Source: Antedon mediterranea
Taxonomy: Eukaryota; Echinodermata; Crinoidea; Comatulida; Antedonidae
Length of the DNA stretch: 64,000 nt
NCBI RefSeq assembly: GCF_964355755.1
Contig: NC_092675.1
Span: 9,561,312 to 9,625,311 of the forward strand
Reading direction: 5' to 3'
Notes under the pieces: model-generated
Databases searched by the model: none
Seen by the model: the letters and a program-made list of their open reading frames with translations, nothing else
Told to the model about the DNA's origin: nothing
Translations under genes and position numbers: made by a program
Shown: positions 40,601-52,990 of the stretch, piece by piece
Position numbering within the stretch: position 1 is the stretch's first letter
Layout: each line of letters starts with the position of its first letter

Positions 40601-40825
40601 GTCAGGTGTAGCACAGGCCAAAAACAAGCTAGGACTACTTGGTTCTAGTTTGTCTTCCTCGAACAGCTTTTGTACGCGGTCGTCGTCAGCAGTTGCTGAA
40701 CACTCGAGCGAATTTGTAATGTTGGTCTTGTACTTCTCGTATGTCTGTGTATATTCATTTACAGGAGCCCCATTTACAATAAATAGTAATAATAAATGCA
40801 ATGCTGCAATGATATATACATTCAT
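34572..40825 (-). CDS. TGOLN2: TGN38/46-like trans-Golgi network integral membrane protein (5 exons, 757 aa)
   Basis: Join on the minus strand: 40825-40309, 38458-37889, 37283-36418, 35929-35717, 34679-34572 (2,274 nt). All introns are GT-AG and the phases 1, 1, 0, 0 close perfectly. Residue layout: signal peptide 1-19; six-Cys domain 1 (about 42-155); Asp/Pro/Asn-rich linker; six-Cys domain 2 (about 249-351); acidic repeat tract (about 363-650, unit near GETSENNEDEGKKPNVD); transmembrane helix 698-717; cytosolic tail 718-757 with YRRL at 741-744. The helix-tail block YIAYHNKRK followed by IIAVIIEG is the hallmark of vertebrate TGN38/46, which cycles between trans-Golgi network and plasma membrane using a YxxPhi signal read by AP complexes. 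The Met at 40825 is preferred because it opens directly onto a hydrophobic signal; an upstream in-frame Met lies at 40849. Three MITEs lie in the introns. A possible AATAAA (minus) lies at 34320-34315. The family call is firm; the function of the cysteine domains is unknown. Confidence 0.88.
34837..35006. mobile_element. GCTTGGTTC MITE copy in TGN intron 4
   Basis: The inner 120 bp are almost identical to 43589-43770 (GCGTTTTAACCAATGACAAG through ATTCACTTGCGTTGCGTTAC). The right end is diverged and lacks the ...GGGAACC terminus, so its boundary is approximate. Confidence 0.7.
35717..35929 (-). CDS. TGOLN2: TGN38/46-like gene, exon 4: juxtamembrane stalk and transmembrane helix
   Basis: The acceptor is ACTTTCAG and the donor AAA|GTAAGT; both junctions are phase 0 and the exon is exactly 71 codons. 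A charged stalk leads to EEESSSHFLAYSLTAIILIL and then ATYIAYHNKRK. The serine-histidine-aromatic entry, the helix and the exit AYHNKRK are near identical to vertebrate TGN46. The basic NKRK is the cytosolic stop-transfer signal, giving type I topology. Confidence 0.9.
36418..37283 (-). CDS. TGOLN2: TGN38/46-like gene, exon 3: acidic 17-aa repeat tract
   Basis: This 866-nt exon encodes about 288 residues dominated by Glu, Asn, Asp, Lys and Gly. Near the middle the repeat is a clean 51-bp unit (GETSENNEDEGKKPNVD and variants); both edges are degenerate. It opens ESDKPITPNSKEVSGE and closes DYDSVPAPDSSFE before a GTACGT donor. Long acidic repeats in the same position are typical of mammalian TGN38/46, although the repeat sequence is unrelated. 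The tract is predicted to be disordered and lumenal. The 51-bp unit should make copy number polymorphic. Confidence 0.85.
37599..37756. mobile_element. GCTTGGTTC MITE copy in TGN intron 2
   Basis: Left TTAA at 37595-37598 and GCTTGGTTCCCACTAG start; the right end is ...GGAATCAAGC followed by TTTA. It is palindromic with a diverged centre (ACCAATCACAGGCGATAG). Confidence 0.7.
37889..38458 (-). CDS. TGOLN2: TGN38/46-like gene, exon 2: linker and six-Cys domain 2
   Basis: The acceptor is TTTCTTTAG and the donor G|GTACAG. The exon is 570 nt, a multiple of three, and lies between two phase-1 introns, so it is a symmetric module. Residues 173-240 form a polar linker rich in Asp, Asn and Pro. Cysteines follow at 249, 273, 285, 296, 323, 337, 340 and 351. 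Six of these align with the exon 1 domain: the C2-C3 spacing (12) and C3-C4 spacing (11) are identical. Cys323 and Cys337 are extra and could form an additional disulfide. Confidence 0.85.
39482..40288. mobile_element. 0.8-kb MITE in TGN intron 1 rich in AATACCGTATTT
   Basis: Terminal inverted repeats GGGCCTGTTACTGCTGC and (reverse complement) GGCTCTGTTTCTGCTGC differ at three positions. CTA lies just outside or at both ends (39479-39481, 40288-40290), so the duplication is TA or CTA. Subterminal zones at 39508-39555 and 40050-40275 consist of ATACGGTAT/ATACCGTAT palindromic words; the middle is unique with no coding frame. Confidence 0.65.
40309..40825 (-). CDS. TGOLN2: TGN38/46-like gene, exon 1: signal peptide and six-Cys domain 1
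   Basis: The exon begins MNVYIIAALHLLLLFIVNG, a clear secretory signal, with cleavage likely near residue 19-20. It carries cysteines at 42, 71, 83, 94, 145 and 155, in contexts LEC, LAC, TVC, KIC, QIC and VAC. It ends TTRTTS plus one base (phase 1) at a GTAGTT donor. The domain ends in an RVACLLLWQIKE-type helix that recurs in exon 2 as RRVCYMLWYLNF. One NxT sequon (NIT) precedes the first cysteine. I recognise no named domain. Confidence 0.85.
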
Positions 40826-40887
40826 CTTCAAGATATGTTTTTCAAACACTATAAAAAAAGTATTTAAACCCCGAAAAACTTCCTTGT

Positions 40888-40908
40888 TGACGTCGTATGC
40901 GTGACGTG
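40888..40908. promoter_or_regulatory. CRE-like TGACGTC and UPRE-like TGACGTG pair upstream of the TGN gene
   Basis: TGACGTC (40888-40894) and TGACGTG (40902-40908) lie 63-83 bp upstream of the chosen start codon, eight bases apart. TGACGTG is the core of the unfolded-protein-response element bound by XBP1/ATF6/CREB3-type bZIP factors, and TGACGTC is a near CRE. bZIP control of secretory-pathway genes is well established; that these sites act here is an inference. No transcription start is known. Confidence 0.35.
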
Positions 40909-41218
40909 TTTAGTGTACATATAGAGGGCGCACGCTGCTTGCGTTGCCAGGAAATCAGTGTAAGGTAAGGAATATTAAAGAATAATAATTATGTCCTTTT
41001 GGCTTTAACAGTTTTATTAATTTCATTTCAGTAAATATTAGAATATAGCAACCAAGGGCTGAATTAGTGCGGTAGCCGGCCTCATGATACAAACGATAAA
41101 ACTATAAAGACCAAAAAAAAGGGGGAAAAGTACATGTTAGCAAAACAAGTAGACTCATAATTATTTAACTTCACGAATGAAGAAAAAAAGGAGTAGCTCC
41201 TTACAAATATAGTAATAA

Positions 41219-41799
41219 ACAAGAAATATTTCTTACAAAAAACGCTGCTCGCTTATTGACGTAACAGTTTTAAAGATATATTGTCCCTCTGAAAAACATT
41301 TTTTATTTAAAATTTGTTTTTGAATGTGTCATTTTATTGTCACATATTAGTTATTTTACCTGAAAAAATGTAATTAAAAGCAAAAAATACTTCAATTGTC
41401 TGTCAGGCAGACAATGTGGTTTTTGAGTTATAATTAAACGTTTCTTTTCTCTTTCTATAATGTGAATTTTGATATGAACAGACTCAATTTAGTTTATTTT
41501 ATTGCTAAGGTCAAGTCTGTGGGTCACTTCATCACACCTTAGATACTTCAAGTGTGAAGTATCATATTACAAACAAACACTTTCATGGACTGTTTTGATA
41601 ATAATTCAATGATTATCTGAGCAGCGAAATACAGTATTATCATGGGACTCATAAATACCAGAAATGCAGCTGCTACCTATAAATTATAGTGGAGTTTCCA
41701 TTTTAACAAAAATGTCAAAGTGTAGTACAAAAACTGCTGCTTGATTTCATCTAATTAATGAGTCATCTCGTGTGACGTAGCGGGCTAGAGCAGCAGCGT
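41219..41799 (+). mobile_element. 0.6-kb repeat element, copy 1, upstream of the TGN gene
   Basis: From ACAAGAAATATTTCTTAC to GGGCTAGAGCAGCAGCGT. Shared internal landmarks with copy 2 are AACGCTGCTCGCTTATTGA, TGTCAGGCAGACAAT, a CACTTC ATCAC block and TCCATTTT. It begins about 400 bp upstream of the TGN gene start codon, so it may contribute to that promoter region. No ORF. Confidence 0.7.
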
Positions 41800-43588
41800 A
41801 AAAAAAATACGGTAGGCAAATAGATTGTTGATTGTTGAAATATTGTGACTCTTATGATCTGCAGGAATCCGAGACGAATCGTCTCAGGGCCAAATCGTCC
41901 GGCTACCATCAGGAGGTATAGTTTGGGGCAATGGATCTAGTTTGTTTCGAGCCTGGTGATTGTTTCTCTTAAAAGTTAGACATACTTCTAGCTTTAAATA
42001 AGTAAAGTCAGATTCGTGAATATGACATTTTCGACAAACTTTTCTTTTTCTCTACTTTAATTCATTTTTTCCAGCAATTATTCAGTAAAATCACAGAAAT
42101 GTGAGATTATAAAAATGAAAAAATAGCATGATTTATAAAATATTTTTTAAAGACATATTTTAGTCATATTTGCACAAACTTTCTATTAAATAATATATTC
42201 GTCGGCTGTCTAATTTTATTTTGGGAGGGGCGGGTGGAAAACAGTGTTTTAGGTTATTTATAGGATGATGTATCATAGATGAATATAATTCGATTTTATT
42301 TTGAATTGTTATAATTTAGCAGCTACGCTACTGTAAAATTCTCCTACATAAGATTACTCCGGAAAAATAATATATCTAGCCAAAATGTATGTATTTTTGT
42401 GTGTGATTTAGAGGCTAATTTCACTACAAGTATGTGTATGCGAGTTTGGTGTAAAGGTTATGTAACCAGCCTTTCAACTAACTTTTTTTCAATTGTTTCA
42501 GTTGACTTAGAATAGAAACGCCAAACAGAAACGGGTGTATTTAAAAAGAAATACGTTTTTTAAAACTACTCGTATAAAAAAACATGTACATTAAATCAAA
42601 TCAAATTAAATAAAATTACAAATCACTAATTATAATTCTTGCCCCTTGTAGTTTTTTAGACAAGTAGCTAAGTTTACTTGTTACTGTAAGACTGCTCGCC
42701 GGCTTTTCAATATTCTCTCCTATCTTTTAACACTAACAGGTCTCAAAATAATACTAAAAGTGGTCCAGAATTAGGGCCGTGTTCCGGATTGCCTTCAAAA
42801 TTTGACCACATATCTATCTGTATTTTCATTTTTAAATTTGTTAAAAATTTTGCAATAGCTTTTTGAGTAATCCTGCTAACAAACAGACAGACAAAGACAC
42901 GCGATCGATTACAACCTCCCTGGCGAGGTTAAAAATCAACTTTTTAAATAGGGTTTGGCCGGCCCTTTAGCCAATCATAGTCCACACACCATGTTGGTAA
43001 CAAAACAAGGTAAAGACAAAATAAATAAATTGTAATAATGTGGGCCGGTTATTATTCTTGATTCTGAAAGTGACGGTGGTAAGAGTTTGCAAAGACGGCC
43101 CATGGCTAACTTTTGTCAGTCTCAAGCCCCTGTGGGACCAGTGGAAGTCACCAATCGTTCACCCCATGCGGCATGATAATGGCCCTCAAAGTTGATAAGA
43201 ACCTAACAGTCTAGATTTAAAAAACCTCTAGTTTGCTAACTATGCTCATTTCATTCATAGCTCTTTTTTTATTATTAGATCTCATGATATTTACAAGCAA
43301 ATCTTATGTGGTGTTGGCAGCTAAAAGAAACATAATTAAAAAAAAAAAATCGGACAGAATAATTATTAGTTGAATAATCTTGCTGTTACACATTTCTTGA
43401 AATTCTTATCAGGTGGAAAGACTCAACAGAAACATAATTTTAAAAAAATTGAAAAGACTGTTTTTAGTTGAATAATCTTGCTATGTACATTTCAACAACC
43501 GTCTAGATGACTGTCAATAGTTAAGTTAAGATCTACCCACTTGACAGCTGTAGAATCGGTGAGCAGGTTTAGGGTTTGAGTCGTTTAA
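41800..43588. other. Intergenic, no gene seen
   Basis: Contains GACGAATCGTCTCAGGGCC at about 41873, a word also seen inverted or degenerate at 29280 and 31180-31246, and otherwise AT-rich filler. Confidence 0.5.
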
Positions 43589-43770
43589 GCTTGGTTCCCA
43601 CTAGCGACGTAACGCAAGGACGTACGTAAACGCAACGCAAGCGTTTTAACCAATGACAAGCGAAGTTATAGACAGTTAGCAATCACAAGCGAATAAGCCA
43701 TCGCTTGTGATTGGTCAATTCACTTGCGTTGCGTTATGTCCTTGAGTTGCGTCGCTAGTGGGAACCACGC
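43589..43770. mobile_element. 182-bp palindromic MITE flanked by TTAA
   Basis: GCTTGGTTCCCACTAGCGAC at the left is mirrored by GTCGCTAGTGGGAACCACGC at the right. TTAA sits on both sides (43585-43588, 43771-43774), as for piggyBac-type insertions. Inside are ACGCAAGGACGTA and ACGCAACGCAAG and their complements, and an ATCACAAGCGAATAAGCCAT centre. Relatives lie at 34837-35006, 37599-37756 and a fragment at about 59570-59636. Confidence 0.75.
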
Positions 43771-45870
43771 TTAATGTAATAGTGGACTATGAGATTCCAA
43801 ATTATAGTTATCATCATACACACACAAAACATTGATTGTTTGCGGCGTGCAATGTTTGTTTACATCTGTACATAATGGTACAGTACTATTTCAAGTCATT
43901 CAAGAAAACTTTCAAAAGCCACAATTTATTTCAAACTTTCGGGTCATCATCATCAGCGTGCCTTATTTTGTTGATCACTTGAAAGATATACATTTGCAGT
44001 CAACCAAATCCAATAGAATGTTAACTGTAGAAAAACCAAACGTAATTCATGTCAATACACATAATAATTCGCTATTTTACAATAGAAATATCAGCTGATT
44101 CTCAAATTACGATCGTCATTATCAAATATTTTAATTTATTGCAATACAACATTAATTGAATAGGAATATTATAAGAAATCATCAACGATAATGCTATATT
44201 TTTGAAAAGGGAAATACTTACACTCCATTTAATACGACGACACATTGTCTTTTCCTTTGTTTCTTATGATGCCGCTGAAATCCCATGTAGCAGAAAATAT
44301 CTAAGAATCGTGAATATTTCGAATATTGTCGTTGTATGTAATCATATTAAATTATAATTTTACTGAAAAATAAGCGTATATGGTACGACATTCACAATAA
44401 TTGGGCTGATCCGAGATGTGTGTATAAGCATGGACCTAATTACATGGAAAAAAACTAGGCATTGCTATTTAACAACAGCTCGTCTTGTCGAGATGAACTT
44501 ATAACATCTAATAATGTTTGGCTGCGACAAAAACCAGTAGGTACTACTAAAAACAGTACTACTATAATAATAATATGTACATTCTCTGCGCCGCGCGGTG
44601 TCTGTTAATAAGGGGAATGGGTGGTGGTGGTGTCGTCGCAGTCACTGATAAACACTTTGATCTCCGGAGCTCAGCATCCTGTTGTTATATTGCCAGGATA
44701 TAATTCGAACTATAGGTATTAACAGAATTAAGAATACAGTGATAAAACTTATAGGTTGACCGAAATATTAAACACGTTTTTACGATCCAGAATGAAATAA
44801 AAAAAATAAATATGAAGTCTATATTCACACTACCGTACTTACTTTATGTCTAACGTGGTATAACACGTATAGAGTAATAAAAATGAAAACGACTGACAAA
44901 TTACGTAAGATGTAATTTTCCGTTTCCTTCACTGTATGATGGGGCATAATAAATACTGGTTCATCCTTGGAATATACCTTGCCTGTTTAAAATAAATTGA
45001 ACACATTTAATATGAAACTGTATAATAACGAAATGGAATAATAATAAACACGGATATAGGCTTATGTTATAGGCGTCGGACTTTATTTATCAGTTTAAAA
45101 GGGAGGCTTGTATATTGATAATGTATTTACTACCATGAAATAAAATACATATAATACCGTAGTGAAATCGAGAGATAATTCAATAGAAATTCAACTGTGA
45201 ACTCATCATGATTTTTACATTGAATATCTCAGCTCAATACTGTCAGTGACGTAACGCAATGACCCCTGGTTTAGAACTCTTAAAGGCTAGGTGCGGGCAA
45301 ACAATTTCTATTGATCATACATTCCAATCAATTTCGATCTATAGTTTCCCATATGTTTCATAATTGTTGGGATTTTATTTGTGTTACACGAGCTTGTTGA
45401 AAATAAGCATTTTCTTATCAGTGGGGATAGTTCAAAATTAATTACACATTAAAATCTCTATTCTTTTGTACACAAATGTTGTAAATAGTAAGGCATTTTA
45501 AAAAAAAATTATGAAAAATAAACGGTGTGGTAAAATATGTTATCAGATGACTAAATATAGGTAATATAACTTAAATTTTACGTTTCTGGTATTTTTATTT
45601 TTCATGCTATAGCAAAAATTATCCACCGTAGGCCTATATCTACCATATTTTTCACCTTCTATGGGAGTCACTTTTGACATGTTATTACACTAGGTAGAAC
45701 TACCTCTAACTACTGAAAAAAAAAGTCTTTTTAGCAGAATTTTGCCAAATTTCGTATTTGACTATTTTATAGGAAATTCATGTTTTTTCGTTTTGATTTC
45801 TATTACACATATTTGATTTATGTAAAATTAACCAGATATTATATTAAAAATTCATGCCTAAATCTGATCT
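43771..45870. other. Region between HHIPL 3' end and TGN upstream DNA, no gene seen
   Basis: No open frame with family features. A minus-strand AATAAA at 45599-45594 may end the HHIPL transcript. Confidence 0.5.
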
Positions 45871-49106
<3,236 letters not shown>

Positions 49107-49342
49107 TGATTTTGCTTTTATTGTAAGCTCTCAAAAATATAGCAGATAATCTGAAAAGAAATATATAAATGATAAAGTTTTGGTCATGAAAGATTAGAAA
49201 AAGGTTTTGCCAAACGCCGAGGAAACTCTCATCAAAATGAATGTTTATCATTGAATGAGGAGATGTACTGATATCAACCATACATCATTGATTTTCTTTA
49301 TTATAAACAGCAGATAATCTGAAAAGAAATACAGTATATATA

Positions 49343-49527
49343 TATATACAGTATATATTTGCACTGATACCCACAGCATTGTCATTTTTTTTTTTTACAA
49401 CGCTGTGGGTATCAGTGGCTGGATAATCAATGGAGATACAAAATAAAGGCGAAAAGCTAAATCAAAACGAGAAGTAAAACAGCCAGAAAAGTTAGCAGAG
49501 CTTTCGGGCAACACTAGCCCTTCATCA

Positions 49528-49574
<47 letters not shown>
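49343..49574 (-). mobile_element. Penelope-like terminal fragment with hammerhead-like core, copy 1
   Basis: On the minus strand: TA repeat, then CTGATGA, a GGGC...GCCC hairpin, CGAAAGC, and CAGCCACTGATACCCACAGC further on. CTGATGA-hairpin-GAAA followed by a very short stem is the core of the hammerhead ribozymes known from Penelope-like elements. The fragment is flanked by (TA)n, a known preference of these elements. A second inverted GATACCCACAGC lies at 49369-49380. Confidence 0.55.
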
Positions 49575-49577
<3 letters not shown>

Positions 49578-49621
49578 GAAACGATAAAGATGAGGAAATC
49601 TGTGAGAATGAGGAAAAATTC

Positions 49622-49692
49622 GCCCCAACCGAGACTCGAACTCGGACCGCCTGCTTGATATGCAGATGTCCTAACCATTAGACCACTGGGGC
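49622..49692 (-). tRNA. tRNA-like cloverleaf, anticodon AUC (copy 1; probably SINE-derived)
   Basis: On the minus strand the 71-nt sequence folds fully: acceptor GCCCCAG with TTGGGGC (one G.T), D stem GTC/GAC, anticodon stem TCTGC/GCAGG, loop ATATCAA, 4-nt variable region, T arm CCGAG-TTCGAGT-CTCGG, discriminator G. A-box TGGTCTAATGG and B-box AGTTCGAGTCT are good. Anticodon AUC would read GAU (Asp), but animal tRNA-Asp uses GUC. An identical copy 364 bp away inside a shared ~200-bp repeat points to a tRNA-derived SINE or tRNA pseudogene. Confidence 0.6.
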
Positions 49693-49985
49693 TTTCATGG
49701 TATTGTTCGAACTCGATTGGATAGCGACTCTTTAACATTCTCGGCGTGGTACGGCGGAACAGCACTAGTCCTCAGTTGTACGCACGCGCACCAGAGATCA
49801 AATTGATACGCCCTCATCTTACAGTATTTTTATTCACGAGGCGGGATCTCAGAAGAGATACTTTTATATATATAAACAAATCAGGCACAGAACATTAATT
49901 CTAAACCGCCCGGTGATATACTGAAATTTAATTAATTAATTTGAAACGATAAAGATGAGGAAATCTGTGAGAATGAGAAAAAGTC

Positions 49986-50056
49986 GCCCCAACCGAGACT
50001 CGAACTCGGACCGCCTGCTTGATATGCAGATGTCCTAACCATTAGACCACTGGGGC
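49986..50056 (-). tRNA. tRNA-like cloverleaf, anticodon AUC (copy 2; probably SINE-derived)
   Basis: Identical over 71 nt to 49622-49692. Both copies lie within a ~200-bp repeat (49573-49774 and 49938-50138) that extends about 80 bp upstream (CTGTTCCGCCGTACCACG...) and about 50 bp downstream of the tRNA-like part and abuts TA microsatellite. Confidence 0.6.
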
Positions 50057-50281
50057 TTTCATGGTATTGTTCGAACTCGATTGGATAGCGACTCTTTAAC
50101 ATTCTCGGCGTGGTACGGCGGAACAGCACTAGTCCTCATATATATATATATAACTAATACCCACAGCATTTAGTTATATATATATATATATATAAATCAT
50201 ACTGTAAATTATAGAAACAGTGCTCATATTCGGAACATTATGATTTATATATAATTTACACAGTGCTACGCAACATCATTG

Positions 50282-50545
<264 letters not shown>

Positions 50546-50831
50546 CAATTATTGAGGATATCTTAGCCAAGGATTTTTCTTTAACATTTAATTTTACATT
50601 TTTAAGTGAAATTTTTATTTTTGGTTCCGATCTTCTTTCGAATTGTGAAAATGCTTTATTATTTTATTATGTACAACAATTTCTTGTTAATTCTTGAAGA
50701 TTTAATTGATGTTTCTGTTAGTTGTTTTAAAATGTTGTATTTGTTAATCTGAGGCGCCTTGAAGCTAAGATGGTTCCATCTTGTAAGGCGCCTCTGTGTA
50801 ATATACTGAATAAAAAAAAATAAAAAAAAAA
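50546..50831 (+). mobile_element. LINE 3' end with terminal stem-loop and A-rich tail
   Basis: GAGGCGCCTT..AAGATGG..CCATCTT..AAGGCGCCTC (50751-50794) is a long paired hairpin, followed by CTGTGTAATATACTGAATAA and a poly-A/TAAAA tail. 3' stem-loops before short tails are typical of L2/CR1-clade LINEs. The 5' limit is a guess. Confidence 0.5.
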
Positions 50832-51009
50832 GTGAAGGAATTTGGATAACGTCATAGTATAAAGCTGGCAAGTGCTGCCTATATATATTTTTATATATAT
50901 ATATTATATAATAATAATTTATATTATATATAGGCCTATATATATATTACTTTTTAGGTTATTGGCCAATGAAGATTAGAAAGATGTTTTGCCAGGTCTT
51001 CATTGACGG

Positions 51010-51540
51010 GAGTTTTTGGTCGTTAAGAGAGGTGGTCGCTTACGTGGTCAATGATGAGAAGTGGTCCCTTAAAAGAGACGGTGGTCGTTCAATAGAGGTG
51101 ATCACTTTCGAGAGGTCGTTGTCATGGGAGGTGGTCGATCATGAGAAGCTGTCACATAATTTAAAAGAGTCGTGACTGACGAGAGGTGTGGTCGTTAGGA
51201 GAGGAGATCGATTACGAGAGATTGTCAATTATTAGAAGCGATCCCTTAAAAGAGACGGTGGTGGTTCTATAGAGGTGGTCACTTACGAGAGGTCGTTGTG
51301 ACGGAAGATAGTCGATTATGAGAAGCGGCCTTTAAAAGAGAGAAAGAGGTCGTGGTCCCTTACGAGAGGTGTGGTAGTTAAGAGAGGTGGTCGCTTACGA
51401 GAGGTGGTCGATTATGAGAAGCGGTCCCTTATGAGAGGAGGTGATCCATTACGAGGTGGTCGATTTTGAGAAGCGGTCCCTTAACAGAGATGGTTGCTTG
51501 CGATGTGTGGTCGTTTTGTTTTCAAGAGGTGGAAAGATCG
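51010..51540 (+). repeat. Degenerate GAGAGGTGGTCG array
   Basis: Purine-rich words GAGGTGGTCG, ATGAGAAGCGGTCCCTTA and AAGAGACGGTGG alternate, with a higher-order period near 180 bp (compare 51030-51130 with 51195-51300). Confidence 0.7.
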
Positions 51541-51719
51541 ATGCATTTGCACATGATTTAGACATTTTTGTAAAATATATAACATTTTCTACATCAGCTG
51601 GCGATAGTAGGCCTAACTACATAAGGTGGGAGGTAATTTTCGTTACTACATAAGCTGTCGACCGTTTATACATTAGCTGGTGTTGATTTATATTTACTAC
51701 ATAAGCTGTTGGTGTTTTA

Positions 51720-51850
51720 CTACATTAACGGTGGATTGTTCTACGTTAGCGGTGGATTGTTCTACATTAGCGGTGGATTGTTCTACATTAGCGGTGGATT
51801 GTTCTACATTAACGGTGGATTGTTCTACATTAGCGGTGGATTACATTAAC
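51720..51850 (+). repeat. 21-bp tandem repeat, about 6 copies
   Basis: The unit is GCGGTGGATTGTTCTACATTA with small changes (ACATTAACGG variants). It sits in the array cluster at 51.0-54.2 kb. Confidence 0.85.
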
Positions 51851-51967
51851 GGCTATTATTTCGACAGCTGGCGTTTTTGGCATTAGCGGTTGTAAACACA
51901 CGTATTATTATAGGCATATAATGGTTGTTTCTGGGTAAGATGCACGAATGACCACATTCACAACTAA

Positions 51968-52022
51968 ACAAGGCCATATAAATGGCTGCAGTCGCGTGCT
52001 TAAATTTGAGTTAGTGTTTATC
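51968..52022 (+). repeat. Dispersed repeat fragment, copy 1
   Basis: AACAAGGCCATATAAATGGC, then TGCAGTCGCGTGCTTAAATT and TGAGTTAGTGTTTA, also found at 63855-63909. The match stops abruptly after GTGTTTA. Confidence 0.65.
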
Positions 52023-52129
52023 GTGTTACCAGTTTTTAGTCACGTGTAGGGTTGTGTTCGTACGTATAAAAAAATAAGCGTTTATTTTCAACCTAGCCCC
52101 AAGGCATGCTTCAGACCGTATCCGGATAT

Positions 52130-52990
52130 TCACCCCCTGGACATTTACCCCCCGTAAAACTACCCCCCGGATAACCACAACCTGGACCACTACCCCCTTA
52201 GGACAACTACCCCTTTAGGACAACTACCCGCCGGACAAATACCCCCCGGACAACTACGCCCTTAGGACAACAACTCCCTTAGGACAACTACCCTTAGGAC
52301 AACTACCCCCTGGACAACTACCCCCCGGACAATTACCCCTAGGAACAATTACCCCCCCGGACAATAACCCCCCGGACAATAACCCGCCGGGACAATTACC
52401 TCCCCCCCCCCGGGTAATTACCCCGCGGACAACTACCTCTGACACACTACTCCCCGTAGGACAACTACTTCCTGGACAATACTCCGAGGGAAAATAATCT
52501 TTTAGGACAACTAACCCCCGGACAACTACCCCCGGACAATTACCCAAGGAACAATTACCCCCCGGACAATAACTCCCGGACAATTCCCCCCCCCCCCCCC
52601 CCGGGTAATTACCCCGCGGACAACTACCTCTGACACAATACTCCCCGTAGGACAACTACTTCCTGGACAATACTCCGCTTTTAAGACAACTAACCCCTGG
52701 ACAACTACCCCCGGACAATTACCCAAGGAACAATTACCCCCTGACAATTACCCCCGGAGAACTACCCCCTCCCCCCCCCCCGCGTAATTACCCCGCGGAC
52801 AACTACCTCTGACACAATACTCCCCGTAGGACAACTACCTCCTGGACCTGGACAATACTCCGAGGGCAAATAATCTTTTAGGACAACTACCTCCGTAGGA
52901 CAACTAACCTCTGGACAACTACCACCCAGAAAACTATCCCTTTAGAACAACTACCCCCCGGACGGACAACTACCACCCCGGACCATTCAA
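52130..52990 (+). repeat. GGACAACTACCCC array with ~220-bp higher-order repeats
   Basis: Dozens of 12-14-bp words (GGACAAYTACCCCC). Blocks beginning ATTACCCCGCGGACAACTAC recur at about 52415, 52605 and 52785. Poly-C runs interrupt it (52400, 52586, 52770). The inverted counterpart lies at 53940-54170. Pro/Gly-rich open frames across it are artefacts of the repeat. Confidence 0.85.

Noticed and set aside
44640-44700. Similarity between CTTTGATCTCCGGAGCTCAGCA here and the sequence near 4230
   Set aside because: Only about 20 bp match by eye, too short to call a shared element.
52254-52747. Gly/Cys/Pro-rich collagen-like frames
   Set aside because: Simple translation of the GGACAACTACCCC array.
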